From JBGSWL01 sp041752455 (lineage in GTDB: Bacteria > Pseudomonadota > Alphaproteobacteria > Rhizobiales > Rhizobiaceae), in assembly GCA_041752455.1 (NCBI GenBank), contig JBGSWL010000047.1, positions 1 through 21,816 of the forward strand: a stretch of DNA of 21,816 bases, given 5' to 3'. Made by a program: the position numbers and the translations under genes. Below are positions 14,940 to 21,816 of the stretch, piece by piece (position 1 is the first letter of the stretch; each line of letters opens with the position of its first letter). The notes beneath the pieces were generated by a model that was not told the origin of the DNA, did no database searches, and worked only from the letters and a program-made list of their open reading frames with translations.

Positions 14940-15929
14940 TTATTTGACCGCCGAGGTACGGTAGCCATTGCCGGCACCGTTACCGCCTCGGGCTGGCATC
15001 ACATCATCGGCGCCGCCCGCCAAAGGATCGACACCGCGTTCCCAATAGGGAACCGGGCCGAAAAGCTCCGCCAGATAGTCGATGAACAGGCGCACTTTCA
15101 CTGGCAGGAATTGCCGCGACGGGTAGATCGCATGGATAGCGATGCTGCTTGGCGAGCGATAGTCCGGCAGCACCTGCACAAGACGCTGTTCGGCCAAGTC
15201 CCGCCCGACATCCCAGGTTGAACGCAGTGAAATGCCGAGCCCGGCGAGCACCGCTTCACGCACGACTTCGGATGAATTCGTCATCAGGTTGCCGTTCGGA
15301 CGCACCGATATGGTTCCGTTCGGCCCATCCAGCCGCCAGGTTTCCGATGTCTGATGCGTCAGGCAGTTGTGGTTTTCGAGATCCTGCAGCGTCTTGGGCA
15401 TGCCATGGGCATCAAGATAAGAAGGAGAAGCGCACAGGACCCGGCGCACCGGCGCCAGCTTGCGCGCGACCATCGAGGAATCGGCCAATTCCGCGATCCG
15501 GATCGCCACGTCGTAACCTTCACCGACGATGTCGACCATGTCATCGGAGAGCAGCAGGTTGACTGAAAGGTCCTTGTGGACAGCCATGAAGGGCACGAGA
15601 TGCGGTGCGATGTGCATGCGTCCGAACGATGTCGGGGCGCTGACCTTCAGCGTTCCGCGCGCCAGCGCCGAACGGCGCGACACGAAGGCTTCCGCCTCTT
15701 CGACACTGGCCAGAATGGCGACGACGCGTTCGTAGAAGCCTTGGCCAGCCTCGGTCAGCGCAATCTGGCGCGTGGTGCGTTGCAGAAGGCGGGTGCCGAG
15801 CCGGTCCTCGAGGCGTCGCAACCTTTTGGAAACGACCGCCGGAGACAGGCCGAGTTCACGCCCGGCAGCCGACATGCTTCCCGCTGCCACCACCCGTGCA
15901 AAGATTTCAAGATCGCCGAAGTTGCTCAT
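14940..15929 (-). CDS. LysR family transcriptional regulator
   Basis: The 329-residue protein begins MSNFGDLEIFARVVAAGSMS with the LysR winged helix-turn-helix (AAGRELGLSPAVVSKRLRRLEDRLGTRLLQRTTR, here split: helix-turn-helix about residues 18-40). The periplasmic-binding-like effector domain follows: GTLKVSAPTSFGRMHIAPHL near residue 90 and MTNSSEVVREAVLAGLGISL near 220-240. After the usual family end there is a 30-40 residue Gly/Ala-rich tail. The start is set by the family N-terminus; a longer TTG reading to 16025 is unlikely. It is divergent from glcDEF, the classic layout for LysR control of the neighbouring operon, but the effector is unknown. Confidence 0.88.
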   Translation of the reverse strand: MSNFGDLEIFARVVAAGSMSAAGRELGLSPAVVSKRLRRLEDRLGTRLLQRTTRQIALTEAGQGFYERVVAILASVEEAEAFVSRRSALARGTLKVSAPTSFGRMHIAPHLVPFMAVHKDLSVNLLLSDDMVDIVGEGYDVAIRIAELADSSMVARKLAPVRRVLCASPSYLDAHGMPKTLQDLENHNCLTHQTSETWRLDGPNGTISVRPNGNLMTNSSEVVREAVLAGLGISLRSTWDVGRDLAEQRLVQVLPDYRSPSSIAIHAIYPSRQFLPVKVRLFIDYLAELFGPVPYWERGVDPLAGGADDVMPARGGNGAGNGYRTSAVK

Positions 15930-16133
15930 TCCTGACCGGTCAGTTCCTGTTGACGTTTCGTCTTCAAAAGCCTGCCGAACGGGGCGACCGATGCCTTTCA
16001 GGCGAAGGGCGCACATCCGGAACAAGTGCTACGCGTTTGTTTCCTTATTGGATCACACCCCGTGCACTTGTCGGCGCGAGCAGTAAGGTGCAGCTTCAGT
16101 CCGCCGTGGTTGCTTGTCGCGCCGCGTCCGGAG

Positions 16134-16152
16134 TGGTAAAGATTTTTTACCA
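16134..16152. promoter_or_regulatory. Operator candidate upstream of glcD (7-base inverted repeat)
   Basis: TGGTAAA and TTTACCA flank the five-base spacer GATTT, ending 40 bases before the glcD start. Its centre contains a T-N11-A LysR-type box (16137-16149). The TGGT/ACCA outer arms also recall operators of FadR-type GntR proteins, although the spacing is wider than in the classic FadR site. A possible -35 (TTGTCG at 16114) with a -10 (TAAAGA at 16137) would place it over the -10, which fits repression. Confidence 0.6.
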
Positions 16153-16192
16153 GTGGACCGACGCGGCCGCATGGCTTGCTTGGGAGGGCGTC

Positions 16193-17635
16193 ATGACAGC
16201 AATTCAATTCCTCGCGCCAGACATGGCGGTGATCGCGCGGCGTGCGCAGATCGTCGCGGGTCTGGAAGCGATCCTGTCGCCAGACAGCCTCGTCAGCGAT
16301 CCGCGCGAACTTGTGCCGTTCGAGACCGACGCCTTTACCGCCTATCGCCGCATTCCGCTCGCCGTTGTCCTGCCACGCGACACGGCGGAAGCCTCCGCCG
16401 TGATGGCCTATTGCCATCAGAATGGCGTCGCCGTGGTGCCACGCGGTGCCGGAACCTCGCTCTCAGGTGGCGCGATCCCGCAGGAGGATGCTGTCGTCGT
16501 CGGCCTGTCGCGGATGAACCGCATTCTCGAAATCGATTTTGACAACCGCGTTGCGCGCGTCGAGGCCGGCGTCACCAATCTGGCGATTTCCGATGCCGTG
16601 GCCGCCGACGGCTTTTTCTATGCGCCGGATCCGTCCTCGCAACTCGCCTGCACGATCGGCGGCAATATCGGCATGAACTCCGGTGGCGCCCATTGCCTGA
16701 AATACGGCGTGACCACCAACAACCTGCTTGGCGTCAAGCTGGTGCTTACCGACGGCACCGTGGTCGAGATCGGCGGCAAGGCGCTTGATAGTGCAGGGCT
16801 CGACCTTCTCGGCCTTGTCTGCGGGTCCGAGGGCCAGCTTGGGCTCATCACAGAGGCGACCGTTCGCCTGCTCGCCAAGCCGGAAGGCGCGCGCCCGGTT
16901 CTGTTCGGTTTCGACAATGCCGAGGTTGCAGGTGCCTGCGTGACCGAGATCATCGGCTCCGGTATCATTCCGGTCGCCATCGAATTCATGGACAAGCCGG
17001 CAATCGACATCTGCGAAGCCTTTGCCCATGCGGGCTATCCGATGGATGTCGATGCCCTGCTGATCGTCGAAGTCGAAGGGTCGGACGCCGAAATGGATGC
17101 GATGCTGGCACGCATCGTGACCATTGCCCGCAAGCATGGCGTCAAGTCGGTCAAGGAAAGCCAGTCGGCAACCGAAGCCGCGCAGATCTGGAAGGGCCGC
17201 AAGAGCGCGTTTGGCGCTACTGGCCGCATCGCCGACTACATCTGCATGGATGGCACAGTACCGCTCGGCCAGTTGTCCCATGTGCTGAAGGAAACCTACC
17301 GCATCGTCGACAGCTACGGCCTTCGCGTCGCCAATGTGTTTCATGCCGGCGACGGCAACATGCATCCGCTGATCCTGTACAACGTCAACGACCTGGAGGA
17401 GGCCGAAAAGGCCGAAGCCTGCGGCCTCGATCTTTTGCGCTTGTGCGTCGATGCGGGCGGTTGCCTGACCGGCGAGCATGGCGTCGGCATCGAAAAGCGC
17501 GACCTGATGCGCCACCAGTTCACCGTCGTCGATTTGGACCAGCAGATGGCCGTGCGCCGCGCGTTTGACGACGAGCGGCTGCTCAACCCGTCCAAGGTCT
17601 TCCCGCTCGACATGAATGAACGGAAGGCCTCCTGA
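16193..17635 (+). CDS. glcD: Glycolate oxidase FAD-linked subunit GlcD
   Basis: The product is 480 residues from the ATG at 16193, which has GGGAGG five bases upstream; a longer reading to 15896 is not supported. The FAD-binding type 4 domain shows PRGAGTSLSGG (about residues 83-93), DPSSQLACTIGGNIGMNSGG (about 146-165) and GSEGQLGLIT. The C-terminal FAD-oxidase domain shows HAGDGNMHP (about 384-392) and GEHGVGIEK. GlcD carries the catalytic FAD that oxidises glycolate to glyoxylate, and the D-lactate dehydrogenase relatives look alike. It acts with GlcE and GlcF at the inner membrane, feeding quinones. The gene overlaps glcE by one base (TGATG), indicating coupled translation. Confidence 0.93.
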   Translation: MTAIQFLAPDMAVIARRAQIVAGLEAILSPDSLVSDPRELVPFETDAFTAYRRIPLAVVLPRDTAEASAVMAYCHQNGVAVVPRGAGTSLSGGAIPQEDAVVVGLSRMNRILEIDFDNRVARVEAGVTNLAISDAVAADGFFYAPDPSSQLACTIGGNIGMNSGGAHCLKYGVTTNNLLGVKLVLTDGTVVEIGGKALDSAGLDLLGLVCGSEGQLGLITEATVRLLAKPEGARPVLFGFDNAEVAGACVTEIIGSGIIPVAIEFMDKPAIDICEAFAHAGYPMDVDALLIVEVEGSDAEMDAMLARIVTIARKHGVKSVKESQSATEAAQIWKGRKSAFGATGRIADYICMDGTVPLGQLSHVLKETYRIVDSYGLRVANVFHAGDGNMHPLILYNVNDLEEAEKAEACGLDLLRLCVDAGGCLTGEHGVGIEKRDLMRHQFTVVDLDQQMAVRRAFDDERLLNPSKVFPLDMNERKAS

Positions 17636-18861
17636 TGGGCGAGACATTGGTTCCGGGTTCCGAGGCCGAAGCCTGCGCGATGGTTGCCGCAGCGCGCGCT
17701 GACGGCCGCCATCTGGCTATCGAAGGCGGCGGCTCGAAACAGATGATCGGCCGGCCGGTTGCCGCGGACGCGGTGCTTTCGTCGTCCGGTCTCACCGGCA
17801 TCACCGCCTACAACCCGGCCGAACTGGTGCTGACCGCCCACTCCGGAACGCCCTTGCCCGAGATCATGGCCGCGATTGCCGAAGGCGGACAGCATCTGGC
17901 CTTCGAGGTGCCGGACTATGGCGCCATGCTCGGAACCAATGCGGCGCAGACAATCGGCGGTATCGCCGCGACCAATCTGTCCGGGCCACGCCGTTTTGTT
18001 GCCGGTGCGGCACGCGATGCGCTGCTCGGCGTCCGCTTTGTCAATGGTCGCGGCGAGGCGATCAAGTCCGGAGGCCAGGTGATGAAGAATGTCACCGGGC
18101 TCGATCTCGTCAAGCCGATGGCCGGTTCCTGGGGAACGCTGGGTTTTATCACGCAAGTGTCGTTCAAGGTGCTGCCCGTTGCACCGACGCAGGCAACGCT
18201 GGTGATTTCAGGCGCTGACAGCCATGAGGCCACTGCGCTGATGGCGCGCGCCATGGCGACAAGCTGCGAGGTTTCCGGCGCTGCCCATGTGCCGCAAGCG
18301 CTGGCTGCCCGTATTCCCGGCCTTGCACCTTCCGGTTCCGCAACGCTATTGCGCCTCGAAGGTTTTGCCGATGCGCTTGCCGAGCGCATTGCCCGGCTGC
18401 GGCCACAATTGAAAGCCCGCCTCGACATGGCAGAACTGGACGCTGACGCTTCGAAGTCCGTCTGGTCGGCGCTGCGCGATGTCACGCCGTTTGCCGATGG
18501 CACCCGCTCGCCGGTCTGGAAGATTTCCTGCGCGCCGAGCGCCGGTCACCGGATTGTTGCAGCCATTGAGGCCATGCGCGAAACCGAAGCCTATCTCGAT
18601 TGGCAGGGCGGTCTCGTCTGGCTGCGGTTTTCCGGTGAACGGCCGGATGCGGCACTGGTTCGCCAGGCGCTGGCCGACAACGGCGGCGGCCATGCAACGC
18701 TGGTGCGGGCAACAGAAACCGTACGCCGCCAGACCGATGTGTTCCAGCCGGAGACCCCGGCGCTGACAGCGCTGACCGCCCGGATCCGCGCATCGTTCGA
18801 CCCCGATGGCGTGTTTGCCAACCGGTGCCAGATCGGGGCATCCGGCATGCGCGCGGCGTAA
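17635..18861 (+). CDS. glcE: Glycolate oxidase subunit GlcE (FAD-binding)
   Basis: This 408-residue protein has one FAD-binding type 4 domain and lacks the long C-terminal domain of GlcD. AIEGGGSKQMIGRP (near residue 24-37), DYGAMLGTNAAQTIGGIAAT (near 96-115) and KNVTGLDLVKPMAGSWGTLG mark the FAD site. The C-terminal end (FDPDGVFANRC, near 390) matches the family. GlcE is the second flavin-fold subunit of the complex. It starts within the glcD stop codon, and glcF begins ten bases after its end, so all three genes form one operon. Confidence 0.92.
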   Translation: MGETLVPGSEAEACAMVAAARADGRHLAIEGGGSKQMIGRPVAADAVLSSSGLTGITAYNPAELVLTAHSGTPLPEIMAAIAEGGQHLAFEVPDYGAMLGTNAAQTIGGIAATNLSGPRRFVAGAARDALLGVRFVNGRGEAIKSGGQVMKNVTGLDLVKPMAGSWGTLGFITQVSFKVLPVAPTQATLVISGADSHEATALMARAMATSCEVSGAAHVPQALAARIPGLAPSGSATLLRLEGFADALAERIARLRPQLKARLDMAELDADASKSVWSALRDVTPFADGTRSPVWKISCAPSAGHRIVAAIEAMRETEAYLDWQGGLVWLRFSGERPDAALVRQALADNGGGHATLVRATETVRRQTDVFQPETPALTALTARIRASFDPDGVFANRCQIGASGMRAA

Positions 18862-18871
18862 GGAATCCACC

Positions 18872-20224
18872 ATGCAAACCAACTTCACCGCCGATCAACT
18901 CGCCGATCCCGCCGTCGCGGCATCGGAAAAGATCCTGCGCGCCTGCGTCCACTGCGGTTTCTGCACGGCGACCTGCCCCACCTATGTGACGCTCGGCAAT
19001 GAACTGGATTCGCCGCGTGGCCGCATTTACCTGATCAAGGACATGCTGGAGAACGACCGTCCAGCGGACGAGAAAACGGTGATGCACATCGACCGTTGCC
19101 TGTCATGCCTTGCCTGCATGACCACCTGTCCGTCCGGTGTCGACTATATGCATCTGGTCGACCACGCCCGCGTCCATATCGAGAAGACCTACAAGCGGCC
19201 ATTCTTCAACCGGCTGACGCGCAACGTGCTTGCACTGGTTCTGCCCTATCCGTCGCGGTTCAAGGCGTCACTTTATCTGGCGCGGATGGGCCGGCCATTC
19301 GCGCCGATCCTCAAGGCGATCCCGCCACTGAAGAGCTTCGGCGCCATGCTGGATCTGGCTCCATCCAAGATCGCGCCCGCGTCGCCGGTGGCACGGCCGG
19401 GCACGCACAAGCCTGAGGGTGCAAAGTCGGGACGCGTTGCGATCCTGACCGGATGCGCGCAGCCGGTTCTCAAGCCGTCGATCAACGAGGCAACCGTGCG
19501 CCTGTTGACGCGGCTCGGCGTCGAAGTTGTCGTGCCGCAAGGCGAGGGGTGCTGCGGCGCGCTCGTCCACCACATGGGCCGCGAACACCAGGCCCATGAC
19601 GATGCACGGCGCAATGTCGATGCGTGGACGCGGGAGATCGACAACGGCGGGCTGGATGCGATCATCGTCACGGCATCCGGTTGCGGCACCACCATCAAGG
19701 ACTATGGCTGGATGCTGCGCGATGATGCAGAGTATGCGGCGAAGGCGGCACGCGTCAGCGCGCTCGCCAAGGACATCACCGAATACCTTGCGGCCCGCGA
19801 TCTGCCGGAACCGGCCTTGCGCCCGGGGCTGACGGTCACCTACCATTCGGCCTGCTCAATGCAGCACGGCCAGAAGATCACCGCAGCCCCCAAGACATTG
19901 CTGAGGGCCGCCGGGTTCACCGTGAAAGACCCGGCAGAGGGACACCTTTGCTGCGGCTCGGCCGGCACCTACAACATCATGCAGCCTGACATCGCCGGAA
20001 CGCTGAAGGCGCGCAAGGTCCGCAACATCGAGGCGACGCGGCCCGATCTCATCGCCGCCGGCAATATCGGCTGCATCACCCAGATCGGCTCGGGAACGAA
20101 GCTCCCCATCGTCCACACCGTCGAATTGCTGGATTGGGCCTATGGCGGGCCGAAGCCGGAGGGTTGCCCCGCGGCGCGGACGGCGCCGACGCGAACGCCG
20201 CTTGGTGAATTGTTGAAGGTCTAG
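18872..20224 (+). CDS. glcF: Glycolate oxidase iron-sulfur subunit GlcF
   Basis: The product has 450 residues from the ATG at 18872, with AAGGAA eight bases or so upstream. Two 4Fe-4S ligand sets are visible: CVHCGFCTATCP (Cys25, 28, 31, 35) and CLSCLACMTTCP (Cys76, 79, 82, 86). The C-terminal half has two CCG-type motifs, GEGCCGALVHH and GHLCCGSAGTYN, typical of quinone-linked Fe-S subunits such as GlpC and HdrB. GlcF passes electrons from GlcDE to the quinone pool. The last gene of the operon; its TAG stop overlaps that of the convergent transporter. No glcB, glcG or glycolate permease follows. Confidence 0.93.
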   Translation: MQTNFTADQLADPAVAASEKILRACVHCGFCTATCPTYVTLGNELDSPRGRIYLIKDMLENDRPADEKTVMHIDRCLSCLACMTTCPSGVDYMHLVDHARVHIEKTYKRPFFNRLTRNVLALVLPYPSRFKASLYLARMGRPFAPILKAIPPLKSFGAMLDLAPSKIAPASPVARPGTHKPEGAKSGRVAILTGCAQPVLKPSINEATVRLLTRLGVEVVVPQGEGCCGALVHHMGREHQAHDDARRNVDAWTREIDNGGLDAIIVTASGCGTTIKDYGWMLRDDAEYAAKAARVSALAKDITEYLAARDLPEPALRPGLTVTYHSACSMQHGQKITAAPKTLLRAAGFTVKDPAEGHLCCGSAGTYNIMQPDIAGTLKARKVRNIEATRPDLIAAGNIGCITQIGSGTKLPIVHTVELLDWAYGGPKPEGCPAARTAPTRTPLGELLKV

Positions 20225-21114
20225 CGCGGCGTGATCGACCGGCGCCAGAGAGCAAAAGGCACGACGATGAAGTACATCGTCACACCGTAAACGGCTGCAG
20301 GCATCGCCACAGCCGGAACCGGGTTGTCCGGCGTTGCCATCAGCAAAGCGCCAACGGTTATGCCCAAGGTGGCATTCTGGATACCCGTATCGATCGCGAT
20401 GGTCGTTGCGCGGGGCACCGAAAGGCCGGCAAGCCGCGACACCAGCACACCGATCGCCAGCATCAGCACGATCAAGGCCACGACGGCGAGGCCGATCACG
20501 GCGAAGTTGGCCGTGAACAGTGACCAGTTGACGGCAAGCGCACCGAACACGATCACCCCGAAAAGCACCGCTGCCGCCACGTTGAAGACGGTCTCGACAT
20601 GCCGGTTGGCCTTGGTGATCTTCCGCAAGACCATTCCGAGCGCCACCGGCAAGACTGTCAACGCCGACATGAGAATGGCGATTTCGGTGACATTGGCGCG
20701 CGGCAGGTCGGTGCGGCCAAATCCCGCCACGAACAACGCGATCAGGACCGGCATCGTCACGACGGCGAGCAGGCTTGTGACAGCGGTCAGCGAAACTGAA
20801 AGTGCGACGTCACCGCGTGCAAACCGGCTGAGGGCATTGGATGTCGGCCCGCCGGGGCAGAGGCTGAGGATCAACAGCCCCAGCGCCGTGTCAGAGGTCA
20901 GCCCGAAAGCAAAAACGATGAACAGGGCCGCGAGCGGCAGGAGGACCATTTGCGCGACGGCGCCCGCCAGAAATGCGCGGGGCGATGCTGCAACTTGACG
21001 AAAATCGTCCAGCGTCAGGCCAAGGCCCAACGCTATCATGATTACTACCAGGGCAAGTGGTAGCAACACGGTAATGAGGATATCCAACGCGGCCCCTCGC
21101 GATCTGCTCTGCAT
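20221..21114 (-). CDS. Bile acid:sodium symporter (BASS/SBF) family transporter
   Basis: This 297-residue, very hydrophobic protein has about nine or ten membrane helices. It carries the family pattern LCPGGPTSNALSRFARGD (near residue 85-102) and a second conserved stretch, DTGIQNATLGITVGALL (near 242-258), which form the crossed sodium/substrate site. The family moves bile acids, pyruvate, pantoate, glycolate or other organic anions with sodium; the substrate here is unknown. The ATG at 21114 has a distant GAGG. A TTG at 21087 with GAGGGG five bases before it would give a protein starting directly at the first helix and is a fair alternative. It is convergent with glcF, sharing stop-codon bases. 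Confidence 0.88.
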   Translation of the reverse strand: MQSRSRGAALDILITVLLPLALVVIMIALGLGLTLDDFRQVAASPRAFLAGAVAQMVLLPLAALFIVFAFGLTSDTALGLLILSLCPGGPTSNALSRFARGDVALSVSLTAVTSLLAVVTMPVLIALFVAGFGRTDLPRANVTEIAILMSALTVLPVALGMVLRKITKANRHVETVFNVAAAVLFGVIVFGALAVNWSLFTANFAVIGLAVVALIVLMLAIGVLVSRLAGLSVPRATTIAIDTGIQNATLGITVGALLMATPDNPVPAVAMPAAVYGVTMYFIVVPFALWRRSITPR

Positions 21115-21193
21115 GAGACAATGCGCCTCGCCAGGAATTGAGGCAAGACCGCTTTGGGCTCCGGATCGCGGGATTTTTTGTCAGAAATGGCAA

Positions 21194-21228
21194 GACGCGG
21201 CAGTGCGCGATTTCCCGGCTGCCGCGTC
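21194..21228 (-). terminator. Hairpin downstream of the L,D-transpeptidase gene
   Basis: GACGCGGCAG and CTGCCGCGTC form a perfect ten-base-pair GC-rich stem with a 15-base loop, 29 bases beyond the transpeptidase stop. On the minus strand it is followed by TCTTGCCATTTCTGAC, a weak T-rich stretch, so termination may be inefficient or partly rho-dependent. The position between two genes on the same strand fits a terminator. Confidence 0.55.
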
Positions 21229-21257
21229 GTTGAATAGAGCTGCGGTTGCGCCGGATA

Positions 21258-21816
21258 TCAGCGCACGATCACCTTTGTGCCGACTTTCACCCGGTCGTAG
21301 AGATCGGCCACATCCTCGTTGCGCATGCGGATGCAACCGGAGGACACCGCACCGCCGATCGTCCAAGGCTGGTTGGTGCCATGGATGCGGTACAGCGTCG
21401 ATCCGAGATAGAGCGCGCGGGCGCCGAGCGGGTTTTCCGGCCCGCCCTTCATGTGCACGGGCAGGATGCGCCCCTTTTTCTTTTCACGGGCGATCATTTC
21501 CGCCGGCGGACGCCAGTCCGGCCATTCCGCTTTGCGGGTGATGGTTTCGGACCCGGTCCAGCCATGGCCTTCCTTGCCGACACCGACGCCATAGCGGCGC
21601 GCCATGCCATCGCCCTGGACCAGATAGAGAAAGCGGTCGGACGTATCGATCACGATCGTCCCGGGCTTTTCCGAACCATTGTAGGCAACATTCTGCGGCA
21701 GATAGATCGGGTCGATCGGCTTTGTTGCCGGGTTCGCCGGCGACGCCAGCGCCACCTGCTGGCCGGGTGCCGGCAGCGGGCGCGGGGCATAAACGCGACG
21801 TTCGCCAACAGGACGG
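21258..21816 (-). CDS. YkuD-type L,D-transpeptidase, C-terminal part (runs off the right edge)
   Basis: The frame is open from the stop at 21258 to the window edge, giving about 185 residues without the true N-terminus. GTIVIDTSDRFLYLVQGDG starts the YkuD domain (about 100 residues). The catalytic motif HGTNQPWTIGGAVSSGCIRM follows, with the nucleophilic Cys in SSGCIRM. The C-terminus is VKVGTKVIVR. The residues before the domain are Pro/Arg/Ala-rich, as in a linker after a signal peptide that would lie outside. Such enzymes make 3-3 peptidoglycan cross-links or attach outer-membrane proteins to the wall in the periplasm. An internal GTG at 21755 could mimic a start but would remove the likely signal region. 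Confidence 0.9.
   Translation of the reverse strand, partial: RPVGERRVYAPRPLPAPGQQVALASPANPATKPIDPIYLPQNVAYNGSEKPGTIVIDTSDRFLYLVQGDGMARRYGVGVGKEGHGWTGSETITRKAEWPDWRPPAEMIAREKKKGRILPVHMKGGPENPLGARALYLGSTLYRIHGTNQPWTIGGAVSSGCIRMRNEDVADLYDRVKVGTKVIVR

Noticed and set aside
16463..17647. Minus-strand open frame of 394 codons opposite glcD
   Set aside because: It is a shadow of glcD, with no recognisable domain.
1..21816. CRISPR arrays, insertion sequences, prophage, tRNA or rRNA genes
   Set aside because: No regularly spaced repeats, transposase or integrase motifs, or tRNA/rRNA-like sequences were seen when reading both strands.

Overview
The window is chromosomal DNA from a GC-rich alphaproteobacterium, most likely of the order Hyphomicrobiales (Rhizobiales). 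Three things point there: the plant/rhizobial type of glutamate-cysteine ligase next to rsmE, a DUF3422 protein, and ectoine-degradation proteins like those of rhizobia (EutD/EutE, also called DoeA/DoeB). The sequence alone does not fix a genus. Coding density is high. No rRNA, tRNA, CRISPR array, insertion sequence, integrase or phage gene was seen, and no gene-free gap exceeds 300 bases.

Left part (1-3000): the 5' end of xseA (exonuclease VII large subunit, running off the window), a single-domain rhodanese, a tiny secreted protein made almost only of aspartate and glutamate, a DUF937 protein with a repetitive Met/Gly/Pro tail, and one AT-rich orphan gene that stands out from its GC-rich surroundings.

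Middle part (2990-11311): a two-gene doeA-doeB operon (ectoine hydrolase, then N-acetyl-diaminobutyrate deacetylase) is divergent from a two-gene operon encoding a glutamine-synthetase-like ligase and an FAD amine oxidase. That second pair resembles PuuA and PuuB of putrescine degradation. Both pairs release usable carbon and nitrogen from small amino compounds. Housekeeping genes follow: gshA (glutathione synthesis) and rsmE (16S rRNA U1498 methylation), with a secreted YbjN-domain protein on the opposite strand between them. A possible 48-residue membrane or secreted peptide comes next.

Right part (11417-20224): a 2-hydroxyacid oxidation region. It holds lldD (FMN L-lactate dehydrogenase), a FadR-type GntR regulator, a DUF3422 membrane protein, a LysR regulator, and the glcDEF operon for the three-subunit glycolate (or D-lactate) dehydrogenase. 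A perfect inverted repeat just upstream of glcD is a good operator candidate. The glc operon ends against a convergent BASS-family (bile acid:Na+ symporter-like) transporter, and the two stop codons share a CTAG palindrome. The window closes with the 3' part of a YkuD L,D-transpeptidase gene that runs off the right edge.

Most genes belong to known families. The best candidates for something new are the poly-Asp secreted protein, the AT-rich orphan, the glcD operator with its unassigned regulator, and a possible link between the BASS transporter and glycolate oxidation.
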